DNA of 64,000 nucleotides from Planctomycetaceae bacterium (GCA_027487775.1 JAIYCY010000031.1:62001-126000), one strand, 5' to 3'. Counted from the stretch's first letter, positions 1 through 9,279 are shown. Translations and numbers: made by a program. The notes: a model not told the origin generated them from the letters alone.

Positions 1-730
1 CAGATGGACCGGCCTGCTGAGCCTGTCTAAGGAGTTCTCGTTCGAGTTCGATATCGAAAGCCGAATCGCGATCAAAGCGAAACTCGAAATCGCGCAGGTC
101 GCGCACACTCGGCACCGCCGCCTTCGCATTCACGAGCGCCTGCGGCAATTCTCCTCCGACATGAATCGCAGGGATGCGAAACGCGCCGAGCGTCGCCTGG
201 CTGGCAAGAAGTTGATCTGCGCTCGTGCCTCGATCGAGGTGGTCAAGGTAGTGCCCGATCCACCCCGTCTGCGCCGCCGCCGTGGGATCACCCGTGTGCC
301 AGATGTGCATCGATTCGAAATGACTTCGATTGGGCTTCGGATATCCGCATGCATGCACGATCCCAAGTTGCCCTTCATCAAACAATCGTTTGAAAGCATC
401 CATGCCCGGATTGAGCGTAAACGAGTCGTCGAGCCGATGGGTGCGATCGGTAATCGCGAGCCGGCCGCGCAGCTTCGCATACGTATCGCCCGCAGGGATG
501 ATCGTGTTGAGACCATCGTTGCCGCCTGAAAGCTGGACGACCACCAGCACGTTGTCATTCGACACCGTCGACCCGACCAACTGATCCGCCCGCGCAATCC
601 GCGGCACAAACGCCGGCACGCTCGAACTCAACGCCAGCAACCCGAGACCGCGTACGCTTGCCGACAGAAAGTCGCGCCGCGACAGGTGACCGCGTCCCAA
701 CATCGCCCGATCGTGTCCCTGATTCTTCAT
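1..730 (-). CDS. DUF1501 family exported protein (3' part outside window)
   Basis: The reading frame starts at ATG 730 and stays open to the window edge, so about 243 N-terminal residues are visible. Residues 18-22 read SRRDF, followed by a hydrophobic stretch and a PAF/ARA-type cleavage region: a twin-arginine export signal. Further on are VVVQLSGGNDGLNTI and NPGMD, typical of DUF1501 proteins, a sulfatase-like family common in planctomycetes and of unknown exact role. The DUF1800 gene lies 84 bp upstream on the same strand; these two families are usually co-encoded. The C-terminal part is missing only because the window ends. Confidence 0.88.
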   Translation of the reverse strand, partial: MKNQGHDRAMLGRGHLSRRDFLSASVRGLGLLALSSSVPAFVPRIARADQLVGSTVSNDNVLVVVQLSGGNDGLNTIIPAGDTYAKLRGRLAITDRTHRLDDSFTLNPGMDAFKRLFDEGQLGIVHACGYPKPNRSHFESMHIWHTGDPTAAAQTGWIGHYLDHLDRGTSADQLLASQATLGAFRIPAIHVGGELPQALVNAKAAVPSVRDLRDFEFRFDRDSAFDIELERELLRQAQQAGPS

Positions 731-814
731 GGTCGGTCCTCTCATTCGATATTCGCTGCCACTTGCGCCTCGCTGAATCGATGCGTCATGTCGTGCGGAT
801 CGATCCAGTTCCGC

Positions 815-2200
815 TCATCCTAGTTGAAACGCCGGCCGACACATCAAGAGATGAATCGCCCCGCGCACCTTCTGCCTTACTTGATCGCCCTTACCTTCGA
901 ATGGCCTGGCGTTGTTCTTTTCGTCCAGATTCATGTAGTCGATCAGCATGCTGCGTTCGGCCTCGGGGAGAGGCCCATCGAGCAGGCGATCCGAAAATTG
1001 ATCCACCACCAGATCTGCGCCCTGCAATTTGTTATCGCGCACATAGACATTCAGATTCACCCGCTGAAAGAACTGATCCTCCTGCTGCCGCACGAGCTGA
1101 AGCGCAAAGTTGTATCGCTGTACAAGCGTGTTGGAATTGATCCACGCTTCCTGCCCGTCCCATCCGCTCACGTCAGGTGGAAACAGCAGGTTTTGCCCCA
1201 TCCGTGCCAATTGATCCCGCAAAAAGGCCGCATTCGCCCCGCAGTCCAGCGCATAAACAGCTCCGACCAAAAGCTCGGCCGGGCTCTTGATGCGCGATCG
1301 ATACGCATAGTCACTGAAGAAGACGCGGCTCGACACAATCTCACGCAGCGTCGCTTCGATGTTCCAATCATGCGCACGCAATCGCCCGGCATAATGATCG
1401 ACGATCGACGATTCAGGATTCGGATGCAGAAACTCGACCAGCAGTTTCCTCGCCACAAACCTCGCTGCCATCGGCTGCTGGAGAAGAATGTCGATCGCCT
1501 GTTCGTCGTTGAATTTTCCGGTCTGCCCCAACACGGTCTTTTCGCCGGCGTCGTGACGAGATGCGTCGAATCGCGACCCTTCGCCTTCGATTCTCCATCC
1601 GGTGAAGCATCGCGACAGTTCCTTCACATCCCACTCGGTGTAATGCCCAGGCCCGAGTGTGAAGAGTTCCATCACTTCGCGCGCGTAGTTCTCGTTGGGC
1701 CCATTTTTTGTTGATGTCTGCCCATCGAGCCATTGCAACATGGCCGGGTCACGCCCGACTTCAACGAGCAGCGTTCGGAACGATCCTCGACCGAGCCGGC
1801 GAAAGAGATCGATCTGCTTCGTCATCCGCCACGCCGGGTTCACCTTCGAGCCGGCGGTTGCAAAATGGTTGTGCCAGAAGAGCGCCAGCTTTTCCTGAAG
1901 CGGATACTGCGTTCGGATGAGCCGGTTGCACCACCACTCCCGGCACCGATCATAATTGTCCATCGGGAGCAGCCCGCGCGTCTGCTCATACAAATCGGCA
2001 AACGGGTCAACCTCCGGGTCATACGAAAACTGCCTGGCAATCGCCTCTGCAGGGCCGCCCGACTTCGCCAGTTCCACGTCCGCGGGCCTCGGCCCGAACG
2101 CCAACCGTCGCAGGAGATGATTCACCCGGCGGCGATCCCAAGGCCAACGCTCATCCGGCACGTAAGCCTCAAAGGGCCTCTCGGGCAAATCACGCCTCAT
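815..2200 (-). CDS. DUF1800 domain-containing protein
   Basis: This 461-residue protein matches DUF1800: an N-terminal RRVNHLLRRLAFGP segment, a central FWHNHFATA motif, NENYAREVMELFTLG and, later, a CFTGWRI motif. The family is large in planctomycetes and its biochemical role is not established. The start at 2200 is preferred because AGGAGGTG lies just before it on the minus strand; the frame is open to another ATG at 2227. It precedes the DUF1501 gene in the same direction, so both are probably expressed and exported together. The family call is firm; any function would be a guess. Confidence 0.9.
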   Translation of the reverse strand: MRRDLPERPFEAYVPDERWPWDRRRVNHLLRRLAFGPRPADVELAKSGGPAEAIARQFSYDPEVDPFADLYEQTRGLLPMDNYDRCREWWCNRLIRTQYPLQEKLALFWHNHFATAGSKVNPAWRMTKQIDLFRRLGRGSFRTLLVEVGRDPAMLQWLDGQTSTKNGPNENYAREVMELFTLGPGHYTEWDVKELSRCFTGWRIEGEGSRFDASRHDAGEKTVLGQTGKFNDEQAIDILLQQPMAARFVARKLLVEFLHPNPESSIVDHYAGRLRAHDWNIEATLREIVSSRVFFSDYAYRSRIKSPAELLVGAVYALDCGANAAFLRDQLARMGQNLLFPPDVSGWDGQEAWINSNTLVQRYNFALQLVRQQEDQFFQRVNLNVYVRDNKLQGADLVVDQFSDRLLDGPLPEAERSMLIDYMNLDEKNNARPFEGKGDQVRQKVRGAIHLLMCRPAFQLG

Positions 2201-2266
2201 CACACCTCCTGATCCGTCGAGTCGCATTCTGCCATCCCGTCTCGCCGATTGGCAATCCTAAAGTTC

Positions 2267-3250
2267 ATGAAAGGCGATCTTTCTCACAGACGATCGTTGG
2301 AAAACACCGCTCTATCAAGGCTAACATCTCGCGTGACTTTGATTGACGACCGTCCCAACACCTCGCTCGCCGGCCTTCCCGATCGATCGCATGACCGGGC
2401 AGTTCGTCCGGGCAGCGAGCCCGTTCAATCTCACGGCTGCCGCGTCGATCTTGATCAAGTCCAAAAGACGTTCATCGACGCCCGTGGCCAATCACACATC
2501 GCCGTTCGCCCCATCTCACTCACCTTCGACTCAGGCTCCTTCAACTGCATCATCGGCCCGAGCGGCTGCGGCAAGAGCACGCTTCTGCGCATCATCGCGG
2601 GCCTCGACTCACCGACATCGGGTCACGTCACCCTGACAGGAACAGGTGCGAGCCATGAGTCGCACCATCCGCCCGGATCAGCAAAGCAAGACGGCACTTC
2701 GCCCGGCCGAGCATCGCGTCTTTCGTATGTCTTTCAGGACGCACATCTTTTGCCCTGGAGATCATCGATCGGCAATGTTGAAATCCCGCTTGAGCTTGCG
2801 GGCGTCGCGCGATCCGAGCGACGCGACCGTGCGTTCGAAGCCCTTCGCAGCGTCGGACTCGCAGACGCCGCTCGTCGATATCCTCGCGAACTTTCCGGCG
2901 GAATGCGGATGCGTGTATCGCTGGCGCGTGCAATCGTCAACGATCCAGAACTTCTTCTTCTCGACGAACCGTTTGCCGCCCTGGATGAAATCACGCGACA
3001 GAACCTCGATGAGTCACTCCGCTCGCTTTGGGCGAGTCGAGGCATCACAGTCATTTTCGTCACGCATTCCATCGCCGAAGCCACCTACCTTGGCGAGCGC
3101 ATGATCGTCCTCTCACCGCGGCCGGCGCGTGTTGTTCTCGATCGCACCATCGAACTTCCCTCCAATCGGCCCGCGAACATTCGTTCGACGCCGGCCTTCG
3201 CACATGAAACGGGTGAAGCATTCAATGCCCTTTCGCGAGGAGATTCTTGA
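2267..3250 (+). CDS. ABC transporter ATP-binding protein (SsuB/TauB/ThiZ type)
   Basis: This ATPase would energise import of a small organic nutrient across the inner membrane. Walker A GPSGCGKST is at residues 97-105, the signature LSGGMRMRVSLARA at 209-222 and Walker B ELLLLDEP at 228-235. The order and spacing fit the nitrate/sulfonate/taurine/thiamine-precursor importer group. About 60 residues precede the ATPase core, longer than usual, so translation may begin downstream of ATG 2267 (for instance at a GTG near 2333); a TTG at 2249 is also in frame. A roughly 25-residue insertion (SHHPPG region) follows the first strands. The stop overlaps the start of the permease gene, indicating an operon. 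The substrate cannot be told from sequence alone. Confidence 0.88.
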   Translation: MKGDLSHRRSLENTALSRLTSRVTLIDDRPNTSLAGLPDRSHDRAVRPGSEPVQSHGCRVDLDQVQKTFIDARGQSHIAVRPISLTFDSGSFNCIIGPSGCGKSTLLRIIAGLDSPTSGHVTLTGTGASHESHHPPGSAKQDGTSPGRASRLSYVFQDAHLLPWRSSIGNVEIPLELAGVARSERRDRAFEALRSVGLADAARRYPRELSGGMRMRVSLARAIVNDPELLLLDEPFAALDEITRQNLDESLRSLWASRGITVIFVTHSIAEATYLGERMIVLSPRPARVVLDRTIELPSNRPANIRSTPAFAHETGEAFNALSRGDS

Positions 3251-4113
3251 ACCTCCTCCATTCATCCTCTTCACCAAACACCGCGAAGCGCACAAGCGGC
3301 ATCCATGAAGACGGCGTGACAGCGCACAAGTACGCGATATCGCGTGTAAGGCCGCTCGTGCGTGAACTGCTCCCGCCCATCGGCGTCTTCGTGTTGATCT
3401 GTCTTGCGCTCGAAGCACTGGTACGCGGGGGTGTCGTCGAATCGTTCATACTTCCCCCGCCGAGTGACGTCTATCGCGCACTGACCGAGCCGGGCACCGA
3501 TCTGTACACTGGTCTTGCGCGTACGACCCGCGCTGCGCTGACGGGATTTACGCTCAGCGCGTTCCTCGGCGTGGGCATCGCGATACTGCTTTCGATGAGC
3601 ATCTGGATCAGGCGTTCGCTTTATCCTTACGCCGTCTTCTTTCAGACGGTTCCCATTATCGCCATCGCGCCGATGCTGGTGATTTGGACCGACACGCAAT
3701 TCCAAACCGTGACCGCCGCCGCGTGCATCGCCTCAATTTTTCCGGTGATTGCCAGCACTTATGTCGGCCTTGCCTCGACCGATCCCGCGCTGCGCGACAT
3801 GTTCAAGCTTTATCGCGCCGGGCCGATCACGACGCTCTTGAAGCTTCGACTCCCGTTCGCGCTGCCGAGTATGTTTACCGGCCTTCGCGTAGCGGCAGGG
3901 CTGAGTGTCATCGGCGCGATGGTCGGTGAATTCGTCGGTGGAGGCGGACTCGGTTCTGTCATTGAAGGGGCTAGACCGCTTCTCCGCAATGACAAGGTCT
4001 TCGCCGCCGTGCTGCTTGGTTCACTCCTGGGGCTTGTACTCTTTCTCATCGTCGGCATTGCAAGTCGCCTGACACTGCGTCATTGGCACGCTTCAGCCGC
4101 CTCGGAGAATTGA
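3247..4113 (+). CDS. ABC transporter permease (BPD_transp_1 family)
   Basis: This 288-residue inner-membrane protein has about six hydrophobic segments, including VREL-LPPIGVFVLICLALEAL near residue 40 and ALSAFLGVGIAILL near 115. The EAA-type loop is represented by DMFKLYRAGP and LKLRLPFALPSMFTGLRVAAG. It begins with TTG 3247, overlapping the stop of the ATPase gene and preceded at four bases by GAGGAG, so translational coupling is likely. With the ATPase and the binding protein downstream it forms a complete importer. The fold resembles SsuC/TauC/ThiX permeases; which of these it is cannot be decided. Confidence 0.88.
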   Translation: MNLLHSSSSPNTAKRTSGIHEDGVTAHKYAISRVRPLVRELLPPIGVFVLICLALEALVRGGVVESFILPPPSDVYRALTEPGTDLYTGLARTTRAALTGFTLSAFLGVGIAILLSMSIWIRRSLYPYAVFFQTVPIIAIAPMLVIWTDTQFQTVTAAACIASIFPVIASTYVGLASTDPALRDMFKLYRAGPITTLLKLRLPFALPSMFTGLRVAAGLSVIGAMVGEFVGGGGLGSVIEGARPLLRNDKVFAAVLLGSLLGLVLFLIVGIASRLTLRHWHASAASEN

Positions 4114-4183
4114 TTCGCACCCGTCCGACCCCATACATTGCATTGACGAAGCATTTACGAATCTTCAACAACGGATCCCATTC

Positions 4184-5173
4184 ATGTTTAAGACCATGCT
4201 CCGCCCCGGATTCATGCAACTGCTTTGCCTGCTGATCGTGCTCATCACTTCGTTGTTCGCACCATCGAATGCCCGCGCTGAGACGCTGACGATTCAGCTC
4301 AACTGGAAGCCCGAGCCGCAATTCGGAGGATTTTACGCCGCCGAAGTGCTGGGGCATTACAAGTCCGCCGGGCTGGATGTGAAGGTCGAGCCGGGCGGGA
4401 GCGGCGCGCCGACGCTGCAAATGGTAGCCGCCGGTCGCGTGCCATTCGCAATCGTGAGCGGCGACGAGTTGGTGATTGCCCGTTCGCGTGGTCTCGATGT
4501 CGTCGCGCTCTTTGCCGTCTACCAGACTAATCCCCAGGGCATCATGACTCGCGCCGATCGCGGGCTCACCGACATCTCCCAAATCTTCGATCGACCGGGC
4601 GTCCTGGCCATGCAGCGCGGATTGCCCTACGCGATCTATCTCGAACGCAAGTACGGTTTCAAAACGCTCGATATCGTCCCCAGCCCGTTCGGCGATCTCA
4701 CCGCCTATCGCACGCGCGACAACTACGCGATGCAATGCTTCGTCACCAGCGAACCTCTCTCGGCACGCAAGATCGGTATTGAACCCAAGACGTTTCTCAT
4801 CGCCGAGGCAGGCTTTAATCCCTACACCACCGTCCTGGTCACGCGGCGCGATCAGCTTGAGCGACATGCCGAGCGCACGAGGACTCTCGTCGAGGCGGTT
4901 CGACTCGGCTGGCGTGATTATCTTGCCGATCCCGGGCCGACGAATCGTGCCATGCAAGCAATCAATCCGAGCATGGACGCAGAGACTTTCACCCAAAGTG
5001 CCGCCGCCCAAAAGCCACTCATCGAAACGCCAGAAACTGCGGCCAACGGTCTCGGCTCAATGACCATCGAACGCTGGCAACAACTCATCGACCAACTCGC
5101 CGACATGAAGCTCATCGACAAAAAGCCAGAGCCCGCCGCCATGTTCATCTCAACATCGAAGGTGAATCCGTAG
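4184..5173 (+). CDS. ABC transporter substrate-binding protein, NMT1/THI5-like
   Basis: The 329-residue product starts with a clear signal peptide (hydrophobic residues about 12-26, cleavage after ARA near residue 32). The mature part begins LTIQLNWKPEPQFGGFYAAE and contains YKSAGLDVKVEPGG, the pattern of NMT1/THI5-like and SsuA-like periplasmic binding proteins. NWKPEPQFGGFY is reminiscent of proteins that bind hydroxymethylpyrimidine-like or sulfonate ligands. It follows the permease by 70 bp and completes the importer. No TPP or other riboswitch was recognised upstream of the operon, so thiamine-related transport remains one option among several. Confidence 0.85.
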   Translation: MFKTMLRPGFMQLLCLLIVLITSLFAPSNARAETLTIQLNWKPEPQFGGFYAAEVLGHYKSAGLDVKVEPGGSGAPTLQMVAAGRVPFAIVSGDELVIARSRGLDVVALFAVYQTNPQGIMTRADRGLTDISQIFDRPGVLAMQRGLPYAIYLERKYGFKTLDIVPSPFGDLTAYRTRDNYAMQCFVTSEPLSARKIGIEPKTFLIAEAGFNPYTTVLVTRRDQLERHAERTRTLVEAVRLGWRDYLADPGPTNRAMQAINPSMDAETFTQSAAAQKPLIETPETAANGLGSMTIERWQQLIDQLADMKLIDKKPEPAAMFISTSKVNP

Positions 5174-5232
5174 CGAGAATTCGTCACCCCGCAGCCCACC
5201 CATTGCAACGATTGCACCGAACGTGCGTCAAA

Positions 5233-5751
5233 CTAAACGAGCGGCCCGCGTCCCAGCATTCGCCGGATAAGTGACAGATGTCCCGCGTGCATCGCGATGT
5301 GCACGGTCGCAAATCCTGCAAGTTCTGCATGTGTTTTGAATCGCGGATGCGGCGTGGGCAGAGGCTCAGCCAGTTTTGCAGGCGCCATCGCTGCCACATG
5401 CTTGGCAAACAATTCGTGGTGCTGCGTAAAGATCTCTGCCAGCTTCGTCGTGTCTCCATAGTCGGCGAGCTTGGGTGCGACTTCGTCGCGTGCGAATTTT
5501 GCCTCGAATCCGTCGGGCAGCGTGGGCAGATTCGTGGCTCCCAAGCGCGTCATCATCGTTCGACCCGACATCACCAGATGCCCGACGATCCACGCCGCAC
5601 AGTTCGCCTCCGGCGTCGGTCGATAGAGCAAATCCGACGCACTGAAATCCGCCAGCAGCCAGTTCGTCAAACCCGCCGCCGACTCGATCCCAAACGCCAA
5701 CGCCGCCGGCCCGGTCAATTCACCCACAACTCCGCTCGTTTCATTCGCCAT
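5233..5751 (-). CDS. DinB-like four-helix protein
   Basis: This 172-residue protein has the layout of the DinB/YfiT superfamily: an N-terminal helix ending in a tryptophan, AAWIVGHLVMSGRTMM near residue 50, and a C-terminal TVHIAMHAGHLSLIRRMLG segment. The histidines of GHL and of IAMHAGHL fit the three-His metal site of that superfamily. Members are damage-inducible proteins or thiol transferases; the role here is unknown. It is the last of a minus-strand run that also holds the Rieske protein and FolE. Family assignment rests on motif pattern only. Confidence 0.7.
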   Translation of the reverse strand: MANETSGVVGELTGPAALAFGIESAAGLTNWLLADFSASDLLYRPTPEANCAAWIVGHLVMSGRTMMTRLGATNLPTLPDGFEAKFARDEVAPKLADYGDTTKLAEIFTQHHELFAKHVAAMAPAKLAEPLPTPHPRFKTHAELAGFATVHIAMHAGHLSLIRRMLGRGPLV

Positions 5752-5820
5752 CGAAGACTCCTGTGTTCTCTTTCGTTCACGCTTTTGCAGATTTCTTCAT
5801 AGGCGAATTTCAACCGTCTG

Positions 5821-6147
5821 TTAAATCTTCGCCTGCACCCACGCCCGATCCCCTTCGCGCAAAACGCGCGTCTCAAACACGCCCAAAACTTCGTCGCCGC
5901 TCGCCGAACCGCGCAGCGACCCGTTTCCGAGATCAAATGCCCATCCATGCAGCGGGCAGACCGCACAACCGTCATCCAGGTATCCGCCGCTCATCGAACC
6001 ACCCGCATGCGGGCATCGATCCTCCATCGCATGAACCGTCTCGCCCACGCGGAAGATTGCGATCGACTTCCCGTCGATATCGACGAGCTTGCCCAGGCCC
6101 TCCACCAAGTCGCCTAGCTCACACAACGTGGTCCATGCGGTCTTCAT
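5821..6147 (-). CDS. Rieske [2Fe-2S] protein (NirD / ferredoxin-like)
   Basis: A 108-residue soluble protein with the two Rieske cluster motifs, CPHAGG (Cys45, His47) and CPLHGW (Cys64, His67), 16 residues apart. There is no transmembrane anchor or signal, so this is a cytoplasmic electron-transfer component like NirD or the ferredoxins of dioxygenase systems, rather than the cytochrome bc1 subunit. No oxygenase or nitrite reductase gene lies nearby, so the partner is unknown. It sits 51 bp downstream of folE in the same direction. Confidence 0.88.
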   Translation of the reverse strand: MKTAWTTLCELGDLVEGLGKLVDIDGKSIAIFRVGETVHAMEDRCPHAGGSMSGGYLDDGCAVCPLHGWAFDLGNGSLRGSASGDEVLGVFETRVLREGDRAWVQAKI

Positions 6148-6198
6148 CCAACCATCCCGTGTTGCAGATCATCGGCGGCACGCCGCGTCGATTCATTC

Positions 6199-6828
6199 TC
6201 ATCGACCGGTCATAAGTGAAAGCACTTCGTTCCGGCTCGCGAGATTTTCCTTGAAAATGCCCCGCAATGCGCTCGTGACCATCACTGATCCGGTCTTCTT
6301 TGCTCCGCGAATCGTCATACACGAATGGCTCGCCTCGATCACACACGCCGCCCCCATCGGATTCAGTTCTTCCATCAGCGCATCTGCAACCTGCGTGGTG
6401 AGTCGTTCCTGCACCTGTGGCCTTTTGGCAAAACCATCGACCAATCGCGCCAGCTTCGACAGCCCAACGACTTTTCCGTCCGGCATGTACGCCACGTGCG
6501 CCTTGCCTGTGAATGGCAGCAGATGATGCTCGCACATCGAATGGAAATCGATGTTCCGTAAGAGAACGATCTCGTCATAATCTTCCGTAAAGATCGTCTG
6601 CAGATGAATCCTCGGATTCTCGCGCAGCCCGACCGTCAGATCGGCATACGCCCGCGCGACCCGATTCGGCGTTTTGATCAGGCCCTCTCGGTCGGGGTCT
6701 TCACCGATCGCCAGAAGAATTTCCCGTACCGCTCGCTCGATCCGCGGCAGGTCCACGCCTGCGGGCACCGGTGCCTTGTCGTCTTGATCATCCGCACAAC
6801 TGCAAGCTTTCTCTGCCATAGGCATCAT
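6199..6828 (-). CDS. folE: GTP cyclohydrolase I
   Basis: Converts GTP to 7,8-dihydroneopterin triphosphate, the first step of folate (and in some pathways queuosine or biopterin) synthesis. The 209-residue length is normal for the type IA enzyme. Conserved segments are [18 protein letters not shown] near 41-58, the zinc site [10 protein letters not shown] (Cys99, His102), [11 protein letters not shown] near 121-131 and HSCMTIRGA (Cys170, the third zinc ligand). The retained cysteines indicate a zinc-dependent IA enzyme. Its start overlaps by two bases the start of a small plus-strand reading frame. Confidence 0.96.
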   Translation of the reverse strand: MMPMAEKACSCADDQDDKAPVPAGVDLPRIERAVREILLAIGEDPDREGLIKTPNRVARAYADLTVGLRENPRIHLQTIFTEDYDEIVLLRNIDFHSMCEHHLLPFTGKAHVAYMPDGKVVGLSKLARLVDGFAKRPQVQERLTTQVADALMEELNPMGAACVIEASHSCMTIRGAKKTGSVMVTSALRGIFKENLASRNEVLSLMTGR

Positions 6829-7060
6829 GTTAGGCGCTGAGCCACGCGATTGTCGCGTGGATGGCGCATTGCCGGAGGTTCGCGGGGCGACGCGACTTCG
6901 TTATGGTGAGCAGACGCTCATTTTCGGCAAGAGCGCCTGCCCCATATGCAGCGGACCCATCACGCGATTTGAGATTGCGGGTCGACGTGCATTTCGCTGC
7001 GATGTGTGCCAGCCGACGGGCACGGCGGACACGGCGGAGGAGCAGGCCGTGACCGTGTAG
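6827..7060 (+). CDS. Small FPG/IleRS-type zinc-finger protein or relic
   Basis: A 77-residue frame whose second half has CPICSGPI, then a [11 protein letters not shown] motif about 20 residues later. This C-x2-C / C-x2-C-Q pattern with a preceding FGK is that of the C-terminal zinc finger of formamidopyrimidine-DNA glycosylase (Fpg/Nei) and isoleucyl-tRNA synthetase. No catalytic N-terminal domain is present upstream, because that space is taken by folE on the other strand. The piece is either a stand-alone zinc-ribbon protein or the remains of an Fpg gene. The start is uncertain: ATG 6827, or GTG 6857 inside a perfect inverted repeat. Confidence 0.5.
   Translation: MLGAEPRDCRVDGALPEVRGATRLRYGEQTLIFGKSACPICSGPITRFEIAGRRAFRCDVCQPTGTADTAEEQAVTV
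6842..6860. repeat. Perfect inverted repeat at folE divergent start
   Basis: CCACGCGA at 6842-6849 and TCGCGTGG at 6853-6860 form an 8-bp perfect palindrome with a 3-nt spacer, 14 bp upstream of the folE ATG. It could be an operator or a short mRNA hairpin for either divergent gene. No ligand or regulator is implied by the sequence. Confidence 0.45.
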
Positions 7061-7116
7061 CGACGAATGAATCATCGCGTGCGTATGCGATTGACGTGCA
7101 TTGATGTGCGACAGGA

Positions 7117-8112
7117 TTATTCGGCTTGGATCATGCGAGCCCAGTTGGCTTCGAGGATATTCTGGATGGCGGCGGGAGAGAATCCGGCGGAGGCGAGTGC
7201 GGTGGCGATTTTGGGGAGGTCGGCGGAGGTGTATATTTCCTCGGGGATTTGATCACGTCCGAGTCCGCCGTCCATGTCAGTGCCGATGCCGACGTGTTTG
7301 TCGCTGCCGGTGAGATCGCAGATGAGTTTGATGTGATCGATGACGTCGCTGAGTTTGGCCCGTCGCGTGCCGTATTCATGGGCGGGGAGGAGAAAGCGGT
7401 CGAAGAAGTTGATCCCGATCACGCCGTCACGCTCGGCGATCGCGCGGATCATGGCATCGGTGAGATGACGTTCATTCGGGTCGCGGGCAACGATGCTGCG
7501 GCAATTGCTGTGGCTGGCGATGATGCGGCGGTCGGTGGCGTGGATGAGATCCCAGAACGACCGCTCGGCGAGGTGGGATGCATCATGGAGAATACTGAGT
7601 GCATCGAGTTGACGGACCAAATCCCGACCGGCGGGGGTGAGCGGCCCGGGCGTAGCGGTTCCGCCGGCGTATCGCGTGCGTTGCCAGCTGAGTCCGACGA
7701 TGCGGACGCCCTTTTGGTGCATCATGTGGAGATCGTCAGGCGTGCGGATCGATTCAGCACCTTCAAGCAGCAGCGTGGTTGGGATGGGTGTGATCTCGTC
7801 AAGCCTGACAGCAGCGGGTGTGCGGCCGTGCAGTGCGAGCAGACCACGTGAATGCAATTGATCGTAATAGTCGAGCTGAAGCTTGGCCTGTGCGAAGGCC
7901 CCGTCGGGCGAACGATAGCCGGCATGCTTGGATGTTTGCGGCTGACAAAAGATGGTGGCGAAGATGCACGAGACCGGCGCTGATCGGAGATCGGGCAGAC
8001 CGACGGTGGCGATTTCGTTTTCGCGGATGGGCTGAAGTGCGGCGGGCTGGGTGATGTCACGGTCGCGGAGGGTTGCGTTGTAGGCGAGATCGAGGTGTGC
8101 GTCGATGATCAT
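7117..8112 (-). CDS. Membrane dipeptidase, peptidase family M19
   Basis: A 331-residue zinc hydrolase that would split dipeptides (renal dipeptidase family; some members act on D-amino acid or beta-lactam substrates). It starts IIDAHLDLAYN, giving the first His-x-Asp metal ligands. Later come LLLEGAESI with the bridging glutamate, GLSWQRTRYAGG, a DASHL segment, IIASHSNCRS with a ligand histidine, and HVGIGTDMDGG. No signal peptide is visible, so it probably acts in the cytoplasm. It is followed downstream by a 56-bp gap to the small zinc-finger frame on the other strand and preceded by nadK. Confidence 0.9.
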   Translation of the reverse strand: MIIDAHLDLAYNATLRDRDITQPAALQPIRENEIATVGLPDLRSAPVSCIFATIFCQPQTSKHAGYRSPDGAFAQAKLQLDYYDQLHSRGLLALHGRTPAAVRLDEITPIPTTLLLEGAESIRTPDDLHMMHQKGVRIVGLSWQRTRYAGGTATPGPLTPAGRDLVRQLDALSILHDASHLAERSFWDLIHATDRRIIASHSNCRSIVARDPNERHLTDAMIRAIAERDGVIGINFFDRFLLPAHEYGTRRAKLSDVIDHIKLICDLTGSDKHVGIGTDMDGGLGRDQIPEEIYTSADLPKIATALASAGFSPAAIQNILEANWARMIQAE

Positions 8113-8178
8113 GTGACAAGTCCAAAGGGATTGATTCGAGATGAAGCGCGGAGAGGTCGATATCGTGTGGCCGAGACT

Positions 8179-9066
8179 TTATCGATATTTCGGTTCGCGA
8201 GCCCAGTGGAGTTTGTCGGCGAGGGCATCGAGTTGTCGGAGGTTGGGATTTTCGACCAGCAGCAGGACGTTCTGCGAGCGTCGAATGAGGACACGTTCGC
8301 CGGATTTGAGGACGGTGGATTCCTGACCGTCGCAGACGAGGGTTGTGCCGGGATTCGCGCGATGGAGCGTTGCGATGACGCAGGAATTGGGCCCGACGAC
8401 GATGGGTCTGAAGCTGAGCGATTGAGGGCAGACGGGCGTGATGCAGATGCCTTCGACAGTGGGCCAAAGAATGGGTCCGCCTGCGGATGCGTTGTATGCG
8501 GTGGACCCGCTGGGTGCTGCGACGATGAGCCCGTCGCCGGAAAATCGCACACCGGAGACGGCGTCGATGCCGAGTTCGATGTCGATCATGCGAAACGGCG
8601 CGCCTGCGGTCATGACGGCGTCGTTGAGTGCGACGCTACGGAATCTTGCGTTATGACAGGCTGCCTCGAAGGCGGGGAGTTCCGGCTTGATGTCCGGGCC
8701 GACGACGACGACATCGAGCAGGCTGCGTTCGCTTTGCCTGAGTTCGCCACGCACGAACGGATCGAAGTATTTGGGAAGCTCTGCCGGGGTGAACGATGCA
8801 AGGAAACCGAGCCGTCCGTAGTTGACGCCCATGACGGGCACTCGGCGTCCCTTCAGACGCCTTGCGACGGAGATCAGCGTGCCATCTCCGCCGAGGACGA
8901 GAATGGCATCCGCCTCGGTTTCCGAGAGATCGGTCGTGCGATCATGATCCAGCCCGACGAGTTTGACGCGTGATTCGAGCCAGGGCATCAGCTCGTCGAC
9001 TGCGGGTTTGACGCGGGGTTTGGCGAGGTTGGCAACGAGCAAAAGTCGCATCGATGTTGCATTCAT
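8179..9066 (-). CDS. nadK: NAD kinase
   Basis: Phosphorylates NAD+ to NADP+. The 295-residue protein has the GGDG motif at residues 59-62 (ILVLGGDGTLI), YGRLGFLA about 25 residues later, LND in the middle, GDGLIVAAPSGSTAYNASAGGPI for NAD binding, and a C-terminal VCDGQ segment. Length is normal for the bacterial enzyme. Another in-frame ATG five codons downstream (MRLLLVANL) is an equally plausible start. It lies just downstream of the SRP RNA gene in the same direction. Confidence 0.95.
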   Translation of the reverse strand: MNATSMRLLLVANLAKPRVKPAVDELMPWLESRVKLVGLDHDRTTDLSETEADAILVLGGDGTLISVARRLKGRRVPVMGVNYGRLGFLASFTPAELPKYFDPFVRGELRQSERSLLDVVVVGPDIKPELPAFEAACHNARFRSVALNDAVMTAGAPFRMIDIELGIDAVSGVRFSGDGLIVAAPSGSTAYNASAGGPILWPTVEGICITPVCPQSLSFRPIVVGPNSCVIATLHRANPGTTLVCDGQESTVLKSGERVLIRRSQNVLLLVENPNLRQLDALADKLHWAREPKYR

Positions 9067-9155
9067 GCCAGATAGACAGAGGTGAGCCGACGATTCTGAC
9101 GGGGCATCCTACCCGTTTGATCGGATGATCCATCCGGGGAAGGGCGCATCAAAAA

Positions 9156-9279
9156 GTCGCTGCGTGAGACGACCGGGTGACGACGGCACCGAATCGGTAC
9201 CGCTTAGGGCTGCTTCCTTTCGGACCTGACCCGGTTCACAGCCGACCCTTGCATCGGCCCGGCCGTCGCACGCAGCGAC
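9156..9279 (-). ncRNA. ffs: Signal recognition particle RNA, small bacterial type
   Basis: Read on the minus strand, the centre carries the hallmark SRP domain IV sequence CAGGTCCGGAAGGAAGCAGC (around 9205-9230). The two ends pair: GTCGCTGCGTG at 9156-9166 with CACGCAGCGAC at 9269-9279, then a further GACCGGG/CCCGGCC segment, giving the long hairpin of a 4.5S-like RNA of roughly 124 nt. A run of five T residues follows the 3' end on the minus strand (9151-9155), as expected for termination. It would bind Ffh and direct co-translational membrane targeting. Exact ends are estimated. Confidence 0.93.
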
